Under the pieces are notes generated by a model. It was not told where the DNA came from and searched no databases. It was given only the letters and a program-made list of their open reading frames with translations. DNA of 64,000 bases from Shimia aestuarii (lineage in GTDB: Bacteria; Pseudomonadota; Alphaproteobacteria; Rhodobacterales; Rhodobacteraceae): positions 62,001 to 126,000 of the forward strand of contig NZ_JAKVRD010000009.1 in the NCBI RefSeq assembly GCF_022814865.1, written 5' to 3'. The position numbers and the translations under genes were made by a program. Shown here piece after piece: positions 35,693 through 45,486 of this stretch. Numbering within the stretch: the first letter of the stretch is position 1; each line of letters starts with the position of its first letter.

Positions 35693-37306
35693 ATGGGGAG
35701 ATATGCCTTGCTTTGGGTTGTCCTGCTGGTTCTGCTGGTAATCGTCGCGTTGGTCGCGATTTGGTTTCTTCAACGCTATTATGCAAAAGCCACTCTCGAT
35801 ACCGCACTGGTGAGAACGGGTTTTGGCGGATCGCGTGTCATTACGGATGGCGGGTGCCTGTCGCTGCCTATCTTGCACCAGGTGCAGAAAGTTTCGATGG
35901 GCGCGCTCACCTTCGGTATCAACCGCGAGGGACGTGATGCCGTCCTGACCCGCGACAAGATGCGGGCCGATGTTCAGTTTGAATTCGAGCTTCGCGTTGC
36001 CCCGACCAAGGAGGGCATCTCAACCGCGGCGCAGGCGTTGGGATCGCGGATTGCCCGTGGCGGCGACACGGTCAAGGATGTCTTTGCCGGCTCTCTTGTC
36101 GATGCGATCCAACGGGCCGCCGCGGTGCGCACCCTCGAAGAGATTCACCTCGACCGCTCTGGTTTCTCCGATGACGTCGCCAAGGCGATTGAGGCTCAGG
36201 CGGCCAAGTTCGGCCTCACGCTTGTGTCGGCCTCCCTCCTCGCCGTGGATCAGAGCGACCTGAGCCAGTGGAACGAGAATAACGCCTTCAACGCACAAGG
36301 GATGCGGCAACTGGCGGAGTTGGTGGCGGATCAGCGCAAGGAACGCATTCGCATCGAGACGGAGGCCGAAGTCGCCGTGCGCGAAAGCCACCTTGCCCAG
36401 CATCAGCGACAACTCGAACTGCAACGCGCTGAGCGTGAAGCCGAGATCGCCCTTCAAGAGCATCTTGCCAAGCTTGAGGCCGACGCCAAGTCCCGAGAAG
36501 ACCGGGCGCGCGATGAAGCCAAGCTCGCCAGCGAGACAACCCGGATTGAGAATGAGAAGCGCATGAAGGCAACGCAGGTCGAAAGCGACGAAGCGCTGCG
36601 CAAGGCCGAGATGGCCGCTATTCGGATGCTCGAGGAAGAGAAGATCAACAACGACATCCGTATCGCCAAGAAACGTGCCCAAGAAGCCGAAGCACGCGCC
36701 GAAGAAGAAGAGGCGCGGGCAAAGGTCATCCTTGCCGCCGAGAGTGTGCAGGCCCAGAAGGAGCGCGCCATTGCAGAGCGCGAACGCGAGATCGCCCACA
36801 TGAAGCAGGAAAAAGAGCTTTCGCTCGAAGGTGCCAAGGTCAAGCGCGATGTCGAGACGCTTCTTGAGAAGGCCAAGGCCGACGCCGCAGTGAAGACCAA
36901 GGCCAGCGAGGCTGAGCGTGCCCGAATGGAAGCGGAGGCCGCCGGACGTGTGGCGTTGAACCAGGCCGAGAATACGCTTGGTGACGCCGTGATCCGGATG
37001 CGTCTCGAAGAGCGCAAGCTCGATCGCCTCCCAGAGATCATGACCCAGATGATGAAGCCGGTTGAGAAGATCGACTCGATCAAGATCAACCAGATTTCCG
37101 GCGCGGGCAGTGTGTCTAATGGATCGGGCGAAGGCGTTGATGGCGCATTCGGCGCCGCCATGGACCAGATCCTAGGCATGGCCGTGCGCTTGCCTGCGAT
37201 GAAACAGATGGGCGAGGAGATCGGGCTTGATTTCGATGCCAACCTCGCCGGGCGGACCGCGGACTACGCCAACCGTATCAAAGACAAACCAAAGACCGAG
37301 AAGTGA
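35693..37306 (+). CDS. Flotillin-like SPFH/band 7 membrane protein
   Basis: A 537-aa protein: one N-terminal membrane helix (LLWVVLLVLLVIVALVAIWFL), an SPFH domain (about residues 30-210, with the DKMRADVQFEFELRVAP and SLLAVDQSDLSQW segments) and a long charged coiled coil with many EAR/AEA repeats (about 220-440), ending in a Gly/Ser-rich tail. Flotillins scaffold membrane microdomains. The ATG at 35693 puts the helix at the terminus; an ATG at 35657 is possible. Its place between an amide sensor and an ABC transporter, all on one strand, is unusual. Confidence 0.9.
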   Translation: MGRYALLWVVLLVLLVIVALVAIWFLQRYYAKATLDTALVRTGFGGSRVITDGGCLSLPILHQVQKVSMGALTFGINREGRDAVLTRDKMRADVQFEFELRVAPTKEGISTAAQALGSRIARGGDTVKDVFAGSLVDAIQRAAAVRTLEEIHLDRSGFSDDVAKAIEAQAAKFGLTLVSASLLAVDQSDLSQWNENNAFNAQGMRQLAELVADQRKERIRIETEAEVAVRESHLAQHQRQLELQRAEREAEIALQEHLAKLEADAKSREDRARDEAKLASETTRIENEKRMKATQVESDEALRKAEMAAIRMLEEEKINNDIRIAKKRAQEAEARAEEEEARAKVILAAESVQAQKERAIAEREREIAHMKQEKELSLEGAKVKRDVETLLEKAKADAAVKTKASEAERARMEAEAAGRVALNQAENTLGDAVIRMRLEERKLDRLPEIMTQMMKPVEKIDSIKINQISGAGSVSNGSGEGVDGAFGAAMDQILGMAVRLPAMKQMGEEIGLDFDANLAGRTADYANRIKDKPKTEK

Positions 37307-37358
37307 CGGGCGAACCGTCCAGAACCCCAACCGGACCTACAACAGGAAGGAAAATGAA

Positions 37359-38579
37359 ATGTCACTGAACCGCCGAAACTTCTTGGCAAGCACCGCGGCC
37401 TTCGCAGGCGCAACGATACTGCCCCGAGTGGCCCTTGCCGCTGACACGATCAAGATGGGGTCGATCCTCGACACCTCTGGTATTTTCGATGCCTATGGCA
37501 AACCGATGGACATGGCGATGCGCCTCGCCGTCGATGAGATCAATGCCTCTGGTGGCCTTCTCGGCAAGCAGGTCGAGGTCTCTGCCTACGATACGCAATC
37601 GGACATGGCGCTCTACTCGCAATACGGCCAGCAATTGACCCGCCAGGACAAGGTCGATGTCGTGCATGGCGGTATTCTTTCCGCTTCGCGCGAGGCCATT
37701 CGCCAGACGATGCGCAAGACCAAGACGCTCTATTTCTACAACGTGCTCTACGAGGGCGGTGTCTGTGACCGGAACATCTTTATCAACGGTGTCACCCCGG
37801 CCCAACAGGTCGAGGCCCTCGTGCCCTACGCCATGGGTAAATCCGGCAAGAAGGTCTACATCCTCGCGGCCGACTATAACTATGGTCAAATCACGGCGCG
37901 TTGGATTCAGAAATTCGTGGCCGACAATGGCGGCGAGACCGTCGGCATCGATTTCTTCCCGCTGGATGTGAGCGACTTTGGCTCGACTATTGCGAAGATC
38001 CAGTCGGTCGGCCCCGACCTCGTTATTGCCCCCCTTGTTGGTGGCGCGCACCTGTCGTTCTTCCGCCAATGGGCCGCCGCTGGCATGAAGGACCGTATTC
38101 CTCTCGCTTCGACGACGCTCGGCGTCGGCAACGAGCACAAGGTCCTGACCCCGGAAGAGGGCAACGGCATCATGGTCGCCTACAACTACAGCCAGGAACT
38201 CGACACCCCCGAGAACGCCGCCTTCAAAGAGAAATGGGCCGCCGCCTATGGCGATAGTAACCTGATCCACGAGATCTCTGTATCGCACTATCAGGGCATC
38301 CTGACCTGGGCCGAAGCGGTCCGGCAAGCGGGCTCGCACGAACGCGACGCCGTGATCGAAACGCTTGAGTCGGGCCTTTCGATCAATGGCCCGGCAGGCA
38401 AGGTCACGGTCGATCCCAAGACACACCACGCCGTTCTCGACGTGCATCTCATGGAGTTCGAGAACCAAGGTATGAAAGTCGTCGAAACGCTTCCGCAACG
38501 CCAGCCGATCGACACCCAGGCCGTCTGCGATCTCGAGGCCAATCCGAACGACAATACGCAATACGAGATCGAAATCTGA
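37359..38579 (+). CDS. Amide/urea-type ABC transporter substrate-binding protein
   Basis: A 406-aa type I binding protein of the UrtA/FmdD/AmiC group. It has an RR-containing export signal (NRRNFLASTAAFAGATILPRVALA), IKMGSILDTSGIFDAYGKPM, and LYFYNVLYEGGVCDRNIF, where the YEGG and Cys mark urea/short-chain-amide binders. It is periplasmic and starts at an ATG after AGGAAGG. It is a distant paralogue of the sensor at 34460. A GC-rich hairpin follows it, as is common after highly expressed binding proteins. The ligand is probably an amide. Confidence 0.9.
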   Translation: MSLNRRNFLASTAAFAGATILPRVALAADTIKMGSILDTSGIFDAYGKPMDMAMRLAVDEINASGGLLGKQVEVSAYDTQSDMALYSQYGQQLTRQDKVDVVHGGILSASREAIRQTMRKTKTLYFYNVLYEGGVCDRNIFINGVTPAQQVEALVPYAMGKSGKKVYILAADYNYGQITARWIQKFVADNGGETVGIDFFPLDVSDFGSTIAKIQSVGPDLVIAPLVGGAHLSFFRQWAAAGMKDRIPLASTTLGVGNEHKVLTPEEGNGIMVAYNYSQELDTPENAAFKEKWAAAYGDSNLIHEISVSHYQGILTWAEAVRQAGSHERDAVIETLESGLSINGPAGKVTVDPKTHHAVLDVHLMEFENQGMKVVETLPQRQPIDTQAVCDLEANPNDNTQYEIEI

Positions 38580-38595
38580 CCTCCCACAGATTTTG

Positions 38596-38618
38596 GCGGG
38601 GCGGCCACGTCGCCCCGC
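38596..38618 (+). terminator. Hairpin between binding protein and permease genes
   Basis: GCGGGGCG and CGCCCCGC form a perfect 8-bp stem with a 7-nt loop, 16 bp after the binding-protein stop and 45 bp before the permease ATG. No T-run follows. It probably limits read-through or protects the upstream mRNA, raising binding-protein yield. Confidence 0.6.
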
Positions 38619-38662
38619 TGACCTTGGCTGCTCTTCCCCTATTCCAACGGACTCTCATTCCC

Positions 38663-39529
38663 ATGGATTTAACCGTCGTCATACTTGTCGAAATGCTCTA
38701 CGCGGTGGCCTCGCTGGTCCTCATCAGCGCCGGTCTCGCGGTTGTCTTTGGCATGATGAAAGTGATCAACCTCGCGCATGGCGAGTTCATGATGATGGGC
38801 GGATACGCGACCATCACCGCCGTGAACCTCGGTGTGAACATCTTTATTGCAATGCTTGTGATCGCGCCGATCGTCGTTGGGTTGATCGGTCTCGTGGTGG
38901 AACGGTTGGTGATCCGCCATCTCTACGGGCGGCTCGTCGATACGATGCTGGCCACCTGGGGGCTGAGCCTCTTCTTCATCGGCCTTGCCACCATGATTTT
39001 CGGCAATACGACGACCGGCATCTCGACGCCGATCCCCGGTTTTGCCATCGGCAACTACCAGATCAACGGCTACAACTTCTTCATCATCGTGGTCGCCATC
39101 CTGCTCCTGATCGGGATGCTGACGATCCTCAAGGCGACACGCGCCGGGCTGATCGCGCGCGGCACGATGCAACGCTCCGACATGGCGGCGGCGCTGGGCT
39201 ATAGCCCCGACCGCATCTACATGGCGACCTTCTTCTGCGGCTCTGCCCTCTCCGGGCTGGCGGGCGCGGTCCTAGCCCCTCTGGTCGGCCTCGTCCCGAC
39301 ATCGGGCGGGGCCTATATCGCCAAGGCCTTCATCACGGTGATCGCGGGTGGTCCCTCCCTCATCGCGGGACTCTTCTCGAGCGCGGGCATCTTCGGTGTC
39401 GTGAACCAAGTCTTCACCTTCGCCGTCTCTCCGGTCATCGGCGAAGTCGCCCTTCTCGTGGCCGCCGTCGTCCTTCTGCGTCTTCTGCCGCAGGGCATTA
39501 CCGGCAAATTCTTCAAGGGGAAGCTGTGA
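38663..39529 (+). CDS. ABC transporter permease (LivH/UrtB-like)
   Basis: A 288-aa polytopic permease of the branched-chain amino acid/urea type, with about eight helices. It has the conserved VFGMMKVINLAHGEFMMMGGY near the N-terminus (shortened: MKVINLAHGEFMM), GLIARGTMQRSDMAAALGY as the EAA-like coupling loop and GGPSLIAGLF. It is inner-membrane. The start ATG at 38663 has only a weak ribosome site. Its stop overlaps the next permease's ATG. Confidence 0.93.
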   Translation: MDLTVVILVEMLYAVASLVLISAGLAVVFGMMKVINLAHGEFMMMGGYATITAVNLGVNIFIAMLVIAPIVVGLIGLVVERLVIRHLYGRLVDTMLATWGLSLFFIGLATMIFGNTTTGISTPIPGFAIGNYQINGYNFFIIVVAILLLIGMLTILKATRAGLIARGTMQRSDMAAALGYSPDRIYMATFFCGSALSGLAGAVLAPLVGLVPTSGGAYIAKAFITVIAGGPSLIAGLFSSAGIFGVVNQVFTFAVSPVIGEVALLVAAVVLLRLLPQGITGKFFKGKL

Positions 39530-40566
39530 TGCAAGGGAGCCTTTCAAGAGACGCCATCACCACCATCCTCGTCACCGCGGTCCTGATCTGGGTCATGCCG
39601 TTCCTCATCGGCACCTATACGCTGACCGTCCTGATCGTCTATGGAATGCTCGGGCTGAGCCTCGGGTTGATTTGGGGCTTCGGCGGAATCCTCTGCTTTG
39701 GTCAGGCTGCCTTCTTCGGTCTGGGTGCCTATACCTATGCCATCGCCGCGATCAATATCGGGGAAAGGACGCTTCCGATGATCCTCGCCGTACTCGTGCC
39801 GGGGCTCTTTGCGGCGCTTCTCGGGGCGATGATGTTCTATGGACGGCTGAACGACGTTTACCTTGGCGTCATTACGCTGGTGGTCACGCTGATCCTTTTC
39901 AAGTTCATCAACTCGACCGCGGGACCGCAATACGTGATCGGCAACGCGCGTCTTGGTGGGTTCAACGGCATCCCCGGCTTCCAGACCCTGAACATTCCCG
40001 GTCGCCCGGATGCCTACATCTGGGGCGATAGCTATTTCTATGTCTGTGCAATCCTGCTCGGTCTGGTGTTCTTCCTCGTATCCGCCCTGCTGCGATCGAG
40101 CTTCGGCCGCATCGCCGTTGGCATCCGCGAGAACGAAACCCGCATGTCCCTCATGGGATATGACGTGCGCATTCGCAAAACCGTTCTCTTCGCGACCGGC
40201 GCAGCCATCGCGGGACTGGCGGGCGCGCTTTTCGCCAACTGGGCCGAGATCGTCACCCCGAGCCTGTTTTCCCTCGGCCAATCCGCCGAGATCATCATCT
40301 GGTGCATCGTCGGCGGGCTTGGCACGCGCTTTGGCCCGATCCTTGGTGCCGCCGGGCTGGCCTACCTGAAATTCCTCTTGGGGCAACAATCCATGATCGA
40401 CAACACGCTGATCACCGGTCTGATCCTCGTCCTTTTCGTTCTCTTCCTGCCCAAAGGCGTCGTCCCGGCGTTGGCAGGTCTGTGGAAGGTGAGCTTTGGC
40501 CGCCGCCCCCTGGGCCGCATCCACCAGCAACGCCGCATGAGAAACAGGGAGCGTCAGAATGGCTGA
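39529..40566 (+). CDS. ABC transporter permease (LivM/UrtC-like)
   Basis: A 345-aa polytopic permease. It has the GLSLGLIWGFGGILCFGQAAFFGLGAYTYA region near the start (shortened: FGGILCFGQAAFFGLGAY) and the coupling loop SSFGRIAVGIRENETRMSLMGYD. It forms the heterodimeric membrane channel with the preceding permease. The ATG at 39529 overlaps that gene's stop by 1 bp (a GTG one codon earlier is possible). It overlaps the ATPase gene by 8 bp. Confidence 0.93.
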   Translation: MQGSLSRDAITTILVTAVLIWVMPFLIGTYTLTVLIVYGMLGLSLGLIWGFGGILCFGQAAFFGLGAYTYAIAAINIGERTLPMILAVLVPGLFAALLGAMMFYGRLNDVYLGVITLVVTLILFKFINSTAGPQYVIGNARLGGFNGIPGFQTLNIPGRPDAYIWGDSYFYVCAILLGLVFFLVSALLRSSFGRIAVGIRENETRMSLMGYDVRIRKTVLFATGAAIAGLAGALFANWAEIVTPSLFSLGQSAEIIIWCIVGGLGTRFGPILGAAGLAYLKFLLGQQSMIDNTLITGLILVLFVLFLPKGVVPALAGLWKVSFGRRPLGRIHQQRRMRNRERQNG

Positions 40567-41275
40567 AACTGTTCTCGAAACCCATGGCCTCACGATGCGC
40601 TTTGGTGGCGTGGTCGCATCCAACAATGTTGATTTTAAACTCCGCGCGCGGGAGTTGCGCTGTCTGATCGGCCCGAACGGAGCCGGGAAATCCACCTTCT
40701 TCAAATGCGTCACCGGATTACAGACCCCGACCGAGGGCGAAGTCTACATGCGCGGCATCGAAACGACCCAATGGATGCCGCATCAAATCGCCTCGCTCGG
40801 TGTTGGCATCAAGACACAGACGCCGAACGTCATGGATAGCCTGAGCGTGTTCGAGAATATCTGGCTCGCCGCGCGCAGGTTTCATGATGTGCAAGACGCT
40901 AACCGGAAGACGCAGGAAATCATTGATCGTCTCGCGCTTGGATCAATCGCACGGGATGATCTTGGACGTCTCGCCCATGGCGAACGGCAGCGGGTCGAGC
41001 TTGGCCTCGTGGCGGTCGGCGATCCGTGGCTGGTGTTGCTCGACGAACCTGCTGCGGGGATGAGCGCCGAGGACGTGGAACGTATGACGGCCATCATCCA
41101 CGAACTCAACAAGACCGCGGCGATCATCATTGTCGAGCATGACATGCAGTTCATTCGCTCGATTGCCGAAATGGTGACGGTTTTCCACCAGGGAGAAGTG
41201 TTGATGGAAGATCACGTAGACCGTGTCATGTCGGACCCCACGGTTCGCAATGTCTATCTTGGAAAGAAGGCCTGA
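40559..41275 (+). CDS. ABC transporter ATP-binding protein (LivG/UrtD-like)
   Basis: A 238-aa ATPase: Walker A GPNGAGKST (about residues 38-46), Q-loop region GIKTQTPNV, Walker B LVLLDEPAAGMS and H-loop IIVEHDM. The signature reads LAHGERQRVELG instead of LSGGQ, a known variation of the UrtD type. It energises uptake with the second ATPase, which is fused to an amidase in the next gene. Its stop is 1 bp before that ATG. Confidence 0.93.
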   Translation: MAETVLETHGLTMRFGGVVASNNVDFKLRARELRCLIGPNGAGKSTFFKCVTGLQTPTEGEVYMRGIETTQWMPHQIASLGVGIKTQTPNVMDSLSVFENIWLAARRFHDVQDANRKTQEIIDRLALGSIARDDLGRLAHGERQRVELGLVAVGDPWLVLLDEPAAGMSAEDVERMTAIIHELNKTAAIIIVEHDMQFIRSIAEMVTVFHQGEVLMEDHVDRVMSDPTVRNVYLGKKA

Positions 41276-41276
41276 G

Positions 41277-43634
41277 ATGACGGAAGACGCGACAGAGATT
41301 CTAAAGGTCAAAAGCCTCTCCGGCGGCTATGGCAAAGTGCCGATCCTGCACGGGATCGACTTCGCCGTCGGCGAAAACGAGGTGGTGGGCATCCTTGGCC
41401 ACAACGGCATGGGCAAGACCACCCTGTTGAAGACGCTCATGGGTTTTCTGCCCGCAGGGTCTGGGGCGATCCGGTTCCACTCCACTGACATCACCGGCAT
41501 GTCGCCCTTCGAACGCGCAGGGCTTGGCCTCGGCTATGTACCGCAGGGGCGGGGTATCTTCCCTCAGCTTTCGGTGCGCGACAATCTGCGCTTTGCCTGG
41601 CACGAGTATGCAGGTGCCTCCGAGCAGGATGTCATGGAGGCCGTGCTCTCGGATTTTCCGCGCCTGCGCCCGCTTCTCGATCGCGATGGAGGTGCCCTCT
41701 CAGGGGGCGAGCAACAACTGCTCGCGCTTGCCCGCTGCCTGATGGGCGATCCGGACTTCCTCTTGTTGGACGAGCCAACCGAAGGCATTCAGCCCTCGAT
41801 CATCGAGGAGATGGGCGAAACCCTCCTTGCGCTGCGCAAGAGCCGTGGCCTTTCCATCCTCCTCGTTGAACAGAACTTCGATTTTATCGCTGACCTTTCT
41901 GACCGCGTGCTCGTTCTTGAGCGTGGCCGTATCACCGGCGCGTTGAGCAAGGTCGATCTCTCGGATCAAGCCAAGGTCGATCAGTTCCTCGGCTTCGGCG
42001 CCGCGCGATCCACCCGTGGCCAGGCAGGGGGCTCTCAGAAAATCAAGTCCACTCCGACAACACCTTCTCAATATCAGGCGGCACAAGCGACCGAGCCGGC
42101 TGCCGCAACTGTGGTGACCAACATGACCATTAGACGACCGACCCTCTCGCAGATGCGCGACATGTCCAGCCGGTTCGGAATGAACCTCTCGGATGCAGAC
42201 CTCGAGGAATACCGCGAGATCATCGAACCCTACATGCAGGCCTATGACCGGCTCGACGCGATGCCGGATTACCTGCCCGAGGTTCGTTACCCTCGCAGCC
42301 CCGGTCATTTTCCGAACCCATCGGAGAACCCCCTCAATGCCTGGTATGTAAAGACCGAAGTACGGGGCGCTCCGGATGGCAAACTGCGCGGCAAACGCAT
42401 TGCGCTAAAGGATACGATCTGCCTCGCGGGGGTGCCGATGATGAACGGTTCCTCCATCATGGAAGGCTATACGCCCGAAATCGACGCCACCATCGTCACC
42501 CGGATGCTCGACGCCGGGGCCGTCATCGCAGGCAAGGCACATTGCGAGAATTTCTGCCTCTCGGGTGGGTCTCACACCAACGCCAAAGGCCCGATCCATA
42601 ATCCGTGGAAGCGTGGTTACATGGCGGGCGGTTCTTCTGGTGGATCTGCCGCGCTCGTCGCGTCGGGCGAGGTCGACATGGCCATTGCCGGTGATCAGGG
42701 TGGCTCGATCCGCATTCCGGCTTCGAATTGCGGCGTCTACGGCATGAAACCCACCCATGGCCTTGTCCCTTACACTGGTGCGATGCCGATTGAGCAAACC
42801 ATTGACCACCTCGGCCCGGTCACCAACACGGTTGCCGATAATGCGCTCCTGCTCGAAGTGCTTGCCGGTGAGGACGGTCTTGACCCGCGCCAGTACAAAC
42901 CCACGCTCTATAGTTATACCGAGGCGCTGGGACGTGGAGCGCATGGGTTGCGTATTGGTATCCTCAAGGAAGGGTTCGCCCACGACAACTCGGAGTCCGA
43001 CGTGGATGCCAAGGTCATGCAGGCAGCTGACCGCTTTCGCGAGCTGGGCGCGCGCATTGAGGAGGTGTCGATTCCAGAACACTATACCGCCATGGATGCC
43101 TGGACAGCGATCACACTTGAGGGGCTTCAGGACGGGATGATGTGGGGCAATTCGACGGGCACCAACTACAAAGGTCTGTTCCTGCCCTCCATGACCGATC
43201 ACATGTCGCAATGGCAGGGCCGCGCGGATGAGCTTAGCCACTCTCTGAAAGCCTGTATGTTCGTCGGGGAATATTTCCAGCGCCAGTATCGGGGGCGCTT
43301 CTACGGCAAGGGGCAGAACATCATGCGGCTTTGCAACGACCGCTATATGGCGGCGCTCAAGCAATACGACCTTCTGCTGATGCCGACTTTGCCGATCAAG
43401 CCGCAGCCGCATCCGCCCGCCGATTGCTCGCTAAGCCTATATGTGCAGCGCGCTTTTGAAATGGTCGCCAACACCGCACCGTTCAACGGTGGTCTACCTG
43501 CTATGAGCATCCCCTGCGGCCTGAGCGAGGGGTTGCCCATCGGCATGATGTTGGTCGGTCCACACTATGGCGAAATGAAGATCTACCAAGCAGCGGATGC
43601 CTTCGAAAAATCGGGCGATTGGCGCAGCATGTAA
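41277..43634 (+). CDS. Fusion of ABC ATPase (LivF/UrtE-like) and amidase-signature hydrolase
   Basis: A single 785-aa frame. Residues ~1-245 are a complete ABC ATPase: Walker A GHNGMGKT (41-48), signature LSGGE (141-145), Walker B LLLDEP (162-167), LVEQN (196-200). A ~40-residue Ala/Gln/Thr/Pro-rich linker follows. Residues 283-785 are an amidase-signature enzyme with K378, S453 (GGSSGGS) and S477 (DQGGSIRIP) as the Lys-Ser-Ser triad, at spacings 75 and 24 as in FAAH. No stop or ribosome site separates the parts, so hydrolysis may be tied to the transporter's cytosolic face. The acyl-CoA synthetase gene follows 12 bp later. Confidence 0.9.
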   Translation: MTEDATEILKVKSLSGGYGKVPILHGIDFAVGENEVVGILGHNGMGKTTLLKTLMGFLPAGSGAIRFHSTDITGMSPFERAGLGLGYVPQGRGIFPQLSVRDNLRFAWHEYAGASEQDVMEAVLSDFPRLRPLLDRDGGALSGGEQQLLALARCLMGDPDFLLLDEPTEGIQPSIIEEMGETLLALRKSRGLSILLVEQNFDFIADLSDRVLVLERGRITGALSKVDLSDQAKVDQFLGFGAARSTRGQAGGSQKIKSTPTTPSQYQAAQATEPAAATVVTNMTIRRPTLSQMRDMSSRFGMNLSDADLEEYREIIEPYMQAYDRLDAMPDYLPEVRYPRSPGHFPNPSENPLNAWYVKTEVRGAPDGKLRGKRIALKDTICLAGVPMMNGSSIMEGYTPEIDATIVTRMLDAGAVIAGKAHCENFCLSGGSHTNAKGPIHNPWKRGYMAGGSSGGSAALVASGEVDMAIAGDQGGSIRIPASNCGVYGMKPTHGLVPYTGAMPIEQTIDHLGPVTNTVADNALLLEVLAGEDGLDPRQYKPTLYSYTEALGRGAHGLRIGILKEGFAHDNSESDVDAKVMQAADRFRELGARIEEVSIPEHYTAMDAWTAITLEGLQDGMMWGNSTGTNYKGLFLPSMTDHMSQWQGRADELSHSLKACMFVGEYFQRQYRGRFYGKGQNIMRLCNDRYMAALKQYDLLLMPTLPIKPQPHPPADCSLSLYVQRAFEMVANTAPFNGGLPAMSIPCGLSEGLPIGMMLVGPHYGEMKIYQAADAFEKSGDWRSM

Positions 43635-43646
43635 GGGAGGATCGAC

Positions 43647-45398
43647 ATGTCCATCTTGAACGAAAGTCTGGCGACGCGCATCTCTGATTGGTCATCAGAG
43701 AGCGGGGCGGCGGTGCACAGCATCGCTCCCCAAGACGGGCAGTCCTATGTCCGTGGTCCGGCGACCCCGCCATTGGCCTATATCACCATCCCGCAGCTTT
43801 TGCGGGATGCGGTTTCTAGGTTCGGCCCCCGCGATGCCGTCGTTTTCTGCGAACAGGGGATCCGGCTAAGCTATTACGATCTCGACCGCGCCGTGGATGA
43901 GTTGGCCTCCGGGCTGCTCGCGCTCGGTCTTGAAAAGGGCGACCGGGTCGGGATCTGGTCTCCCAACCGCTTTGAGTGGGTGTTGACGCAGTTCGCGACT
44001 GCCCGTGTCGGCCTTGTCCTTGTGAACATCAACCCGGCCTATCGCTTGGGGGAGTTGGAATACGCTTTGAACAAGGTGGCCTGCAAAGCCCTTATCGCGG
44101 CCAAGTCCTTCAAGACGTCCGACTATGCCGGTATGATCCGCAATCTCGTCCCTGAATTGGCGACCTGCGCACCAGGGCGTCTGCGTTCAGCGACACTGCC
44201 GCATTTGAGAAATGTCATCATCATGGATGACACCCCCGGTGCCGGAGCTTACGCTTTTGAGGATTTGAGGAAACTAGGCGGCCCGGCTCAGCAACTCCGC
44301 ATCCCCGAAATCGACAAGACGCTCGACCCCGATGACGCGATAAACATTCAATTCACGTCTGGCACGACTGGGATGCCGAAGGGTGCGACGCTGTCGCACT
44401 ACAACATCGTCAACAACGCTCGCTACGTGACCGACCGTATTCGCCTCTCCGAGGCGGATCGGCTCGCGATTCCAGTGCCGCTCTATCATTGCTTTGGTAT
44501 GGTGATGGGCGTCCTTGGCGCGGTCAGCAAAGGAGCCACCATGGTCTTCCCGAGCGAAGGGTTTGATGCGGCGCAGACGCTTGATGCGCTGTCCAAGGAG
44601 CGTTGTACGGCGGTCTATGGGGTGCCGACCATGTTTGTGGCGATGCTAGAAGACCTCGATCATACTCCGCGCGATCTTTCCAATCTGCGCACAGGCATCA
44701 TGGCGGGCGCGCCATGCCCTGTCGAAGTGATGCAGCGCGTGAATTCTGAAATGAACATGGATGAGGTGACGATCTGCTATGGCATGACGGAAACCGCGCC
44801 CGTTTCGTTTCAGAGCTTCGTGGATGATCCGACAGAGAAGCGCTGCGAGACTGTTGGGCGCGTGCATCCCCACCTCGAGGTCAAGATCGTCGATCCGGAG
44901 GGCCGGATTGTCCCAGTCGGCAGCCAGGGCGAACTTTGCACCCGTGGCTATTCGGTCATGAAGGGCTACTGGGAAGATGCGGACAAAACCGGCGAGAGCA
45001 TCGTGGACGGTTGGATGCATACCGGCGACCTTGCCGTGTTCGACGAAGAGGGCTTCTGCTCCATCGTCGGCCGCGTGAAAGACATGATCATTCGGGGCGG
45101 AGAGAACATCTACCCGCGCGAGATCGAAGAATACTTGATGCGGCACCCGAAGGTGAGTGATGTGCAGGTCTTCGGGATTCCCGATGAGAAATTTGGCGAG
45201 GAAGTCTGCGCTTGGGCGATTGCGAAGCCCGGCACCGATTTGAGCGAAGAGGAACTTCGCGAGGCGTTGAAGGGGCAAATTGCGCACTACAAGGTTCCGC
45301 GGCACTTTCGCATCGTTGACGAGATCCCCATGACGATCACCGGCAAACCTCAGAAATACATAATGCGCGACATGATGGCCGATCTTCTCTCGGCCTAG
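43647..45398 (+). CDS. Acyl-CoA synthetase (AMP-forming)
   Basis: A 583-aa fatty-acyl/carboxylate CoA ligase. It has the P-loop [61 protein letters not shown] and the A10 motif TITGKPQK with its lysine present, in contrast to the ligase at 29584. Similar to short- and medium-chain ligases of the AlkK/FadK-like group. It has an AAGGGAGG ribosome site. As the last gene of the amide locus it probably activates the carboxylate released by the fused amidase. Confidence 0.93.
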   Translation: MSILNESLATRISDWSSESGAAVHSIAPQDGQSYVRGPATPPLAYITIPQLLRDAVSRFGPRDAVVFCEQGIRLSYYDLDRAVDELASGLLALGLEKGDRVGIWSPNRFEWVLTQFATARVGLVLVNINPAYRLGELEYALNKVACKALIAAKSFKTSDYAGMIRNLVPELATCAPGRLRSATLPHLRNVIIMDDTPGAGAYAFEDLRKLGGPAQQLRIPEIDKTLDPDDAINIQFTSGTTGMPKGATLSHYNIVNNARYVTDRIRLSEADRLAIPVPLYHCFGMVMGVLGAVSKGATMVFPSEGFDAAQTLDALSKERCTAVYGVPTMFVAMLEDLDHTPRDLSNLRTGIMAGAPCPVEVMQRVNSEMNMDEVTICYGMTETAPVSFQSFVDDPTEKRCETVGRVHPHLEVKIVDPEGRIVPVGSQGELCTRGYSVMKGYWEDADKTGESIVDGWMHTGDLAVFDEEGFCSIVGRVKDMIIRGGENIYPREIEEYLMRHPKVSDVQVFGIPDEKFGEEVCAWAIAKPGTDLSEEELREALKGQIAHYKVPRHFRIVDEIPMTITGKPQKYIMRDMMADLLSA

Positions 45399-45486
45399 AT
45401 GCAATAGGTGCTGCGAACACCTGCGCAGGCCGAATGATCGAACATCCCAAGAGGGAGGGTGCCCGCTTTCGTGAGGTGAAAGTGCT

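Noticed and set aside
37362-38561. 399-aa open frame antisense to the amide-binding protein gene
   Set aside because: It is a shadow of a clear gene in GC-rich DNA, has no family-like motif, and the plus-strand frame encodes a well-conserved binding protein.
42119-42125. Internal translation start for a separate amidase at the Met in the fusion linker region
   Set aside because: The preceding bases (CTGTGGTGACCAAC) have no clear ribosome site and the frame runs through without a stop, so a fused product is the simpler reading.
42405-43412. 335-aa antisense frame inside the amidase part of the fusion
   Set aside because: The amidase catalytic motifs are on the plus strand; this is a codon-bias shadow.
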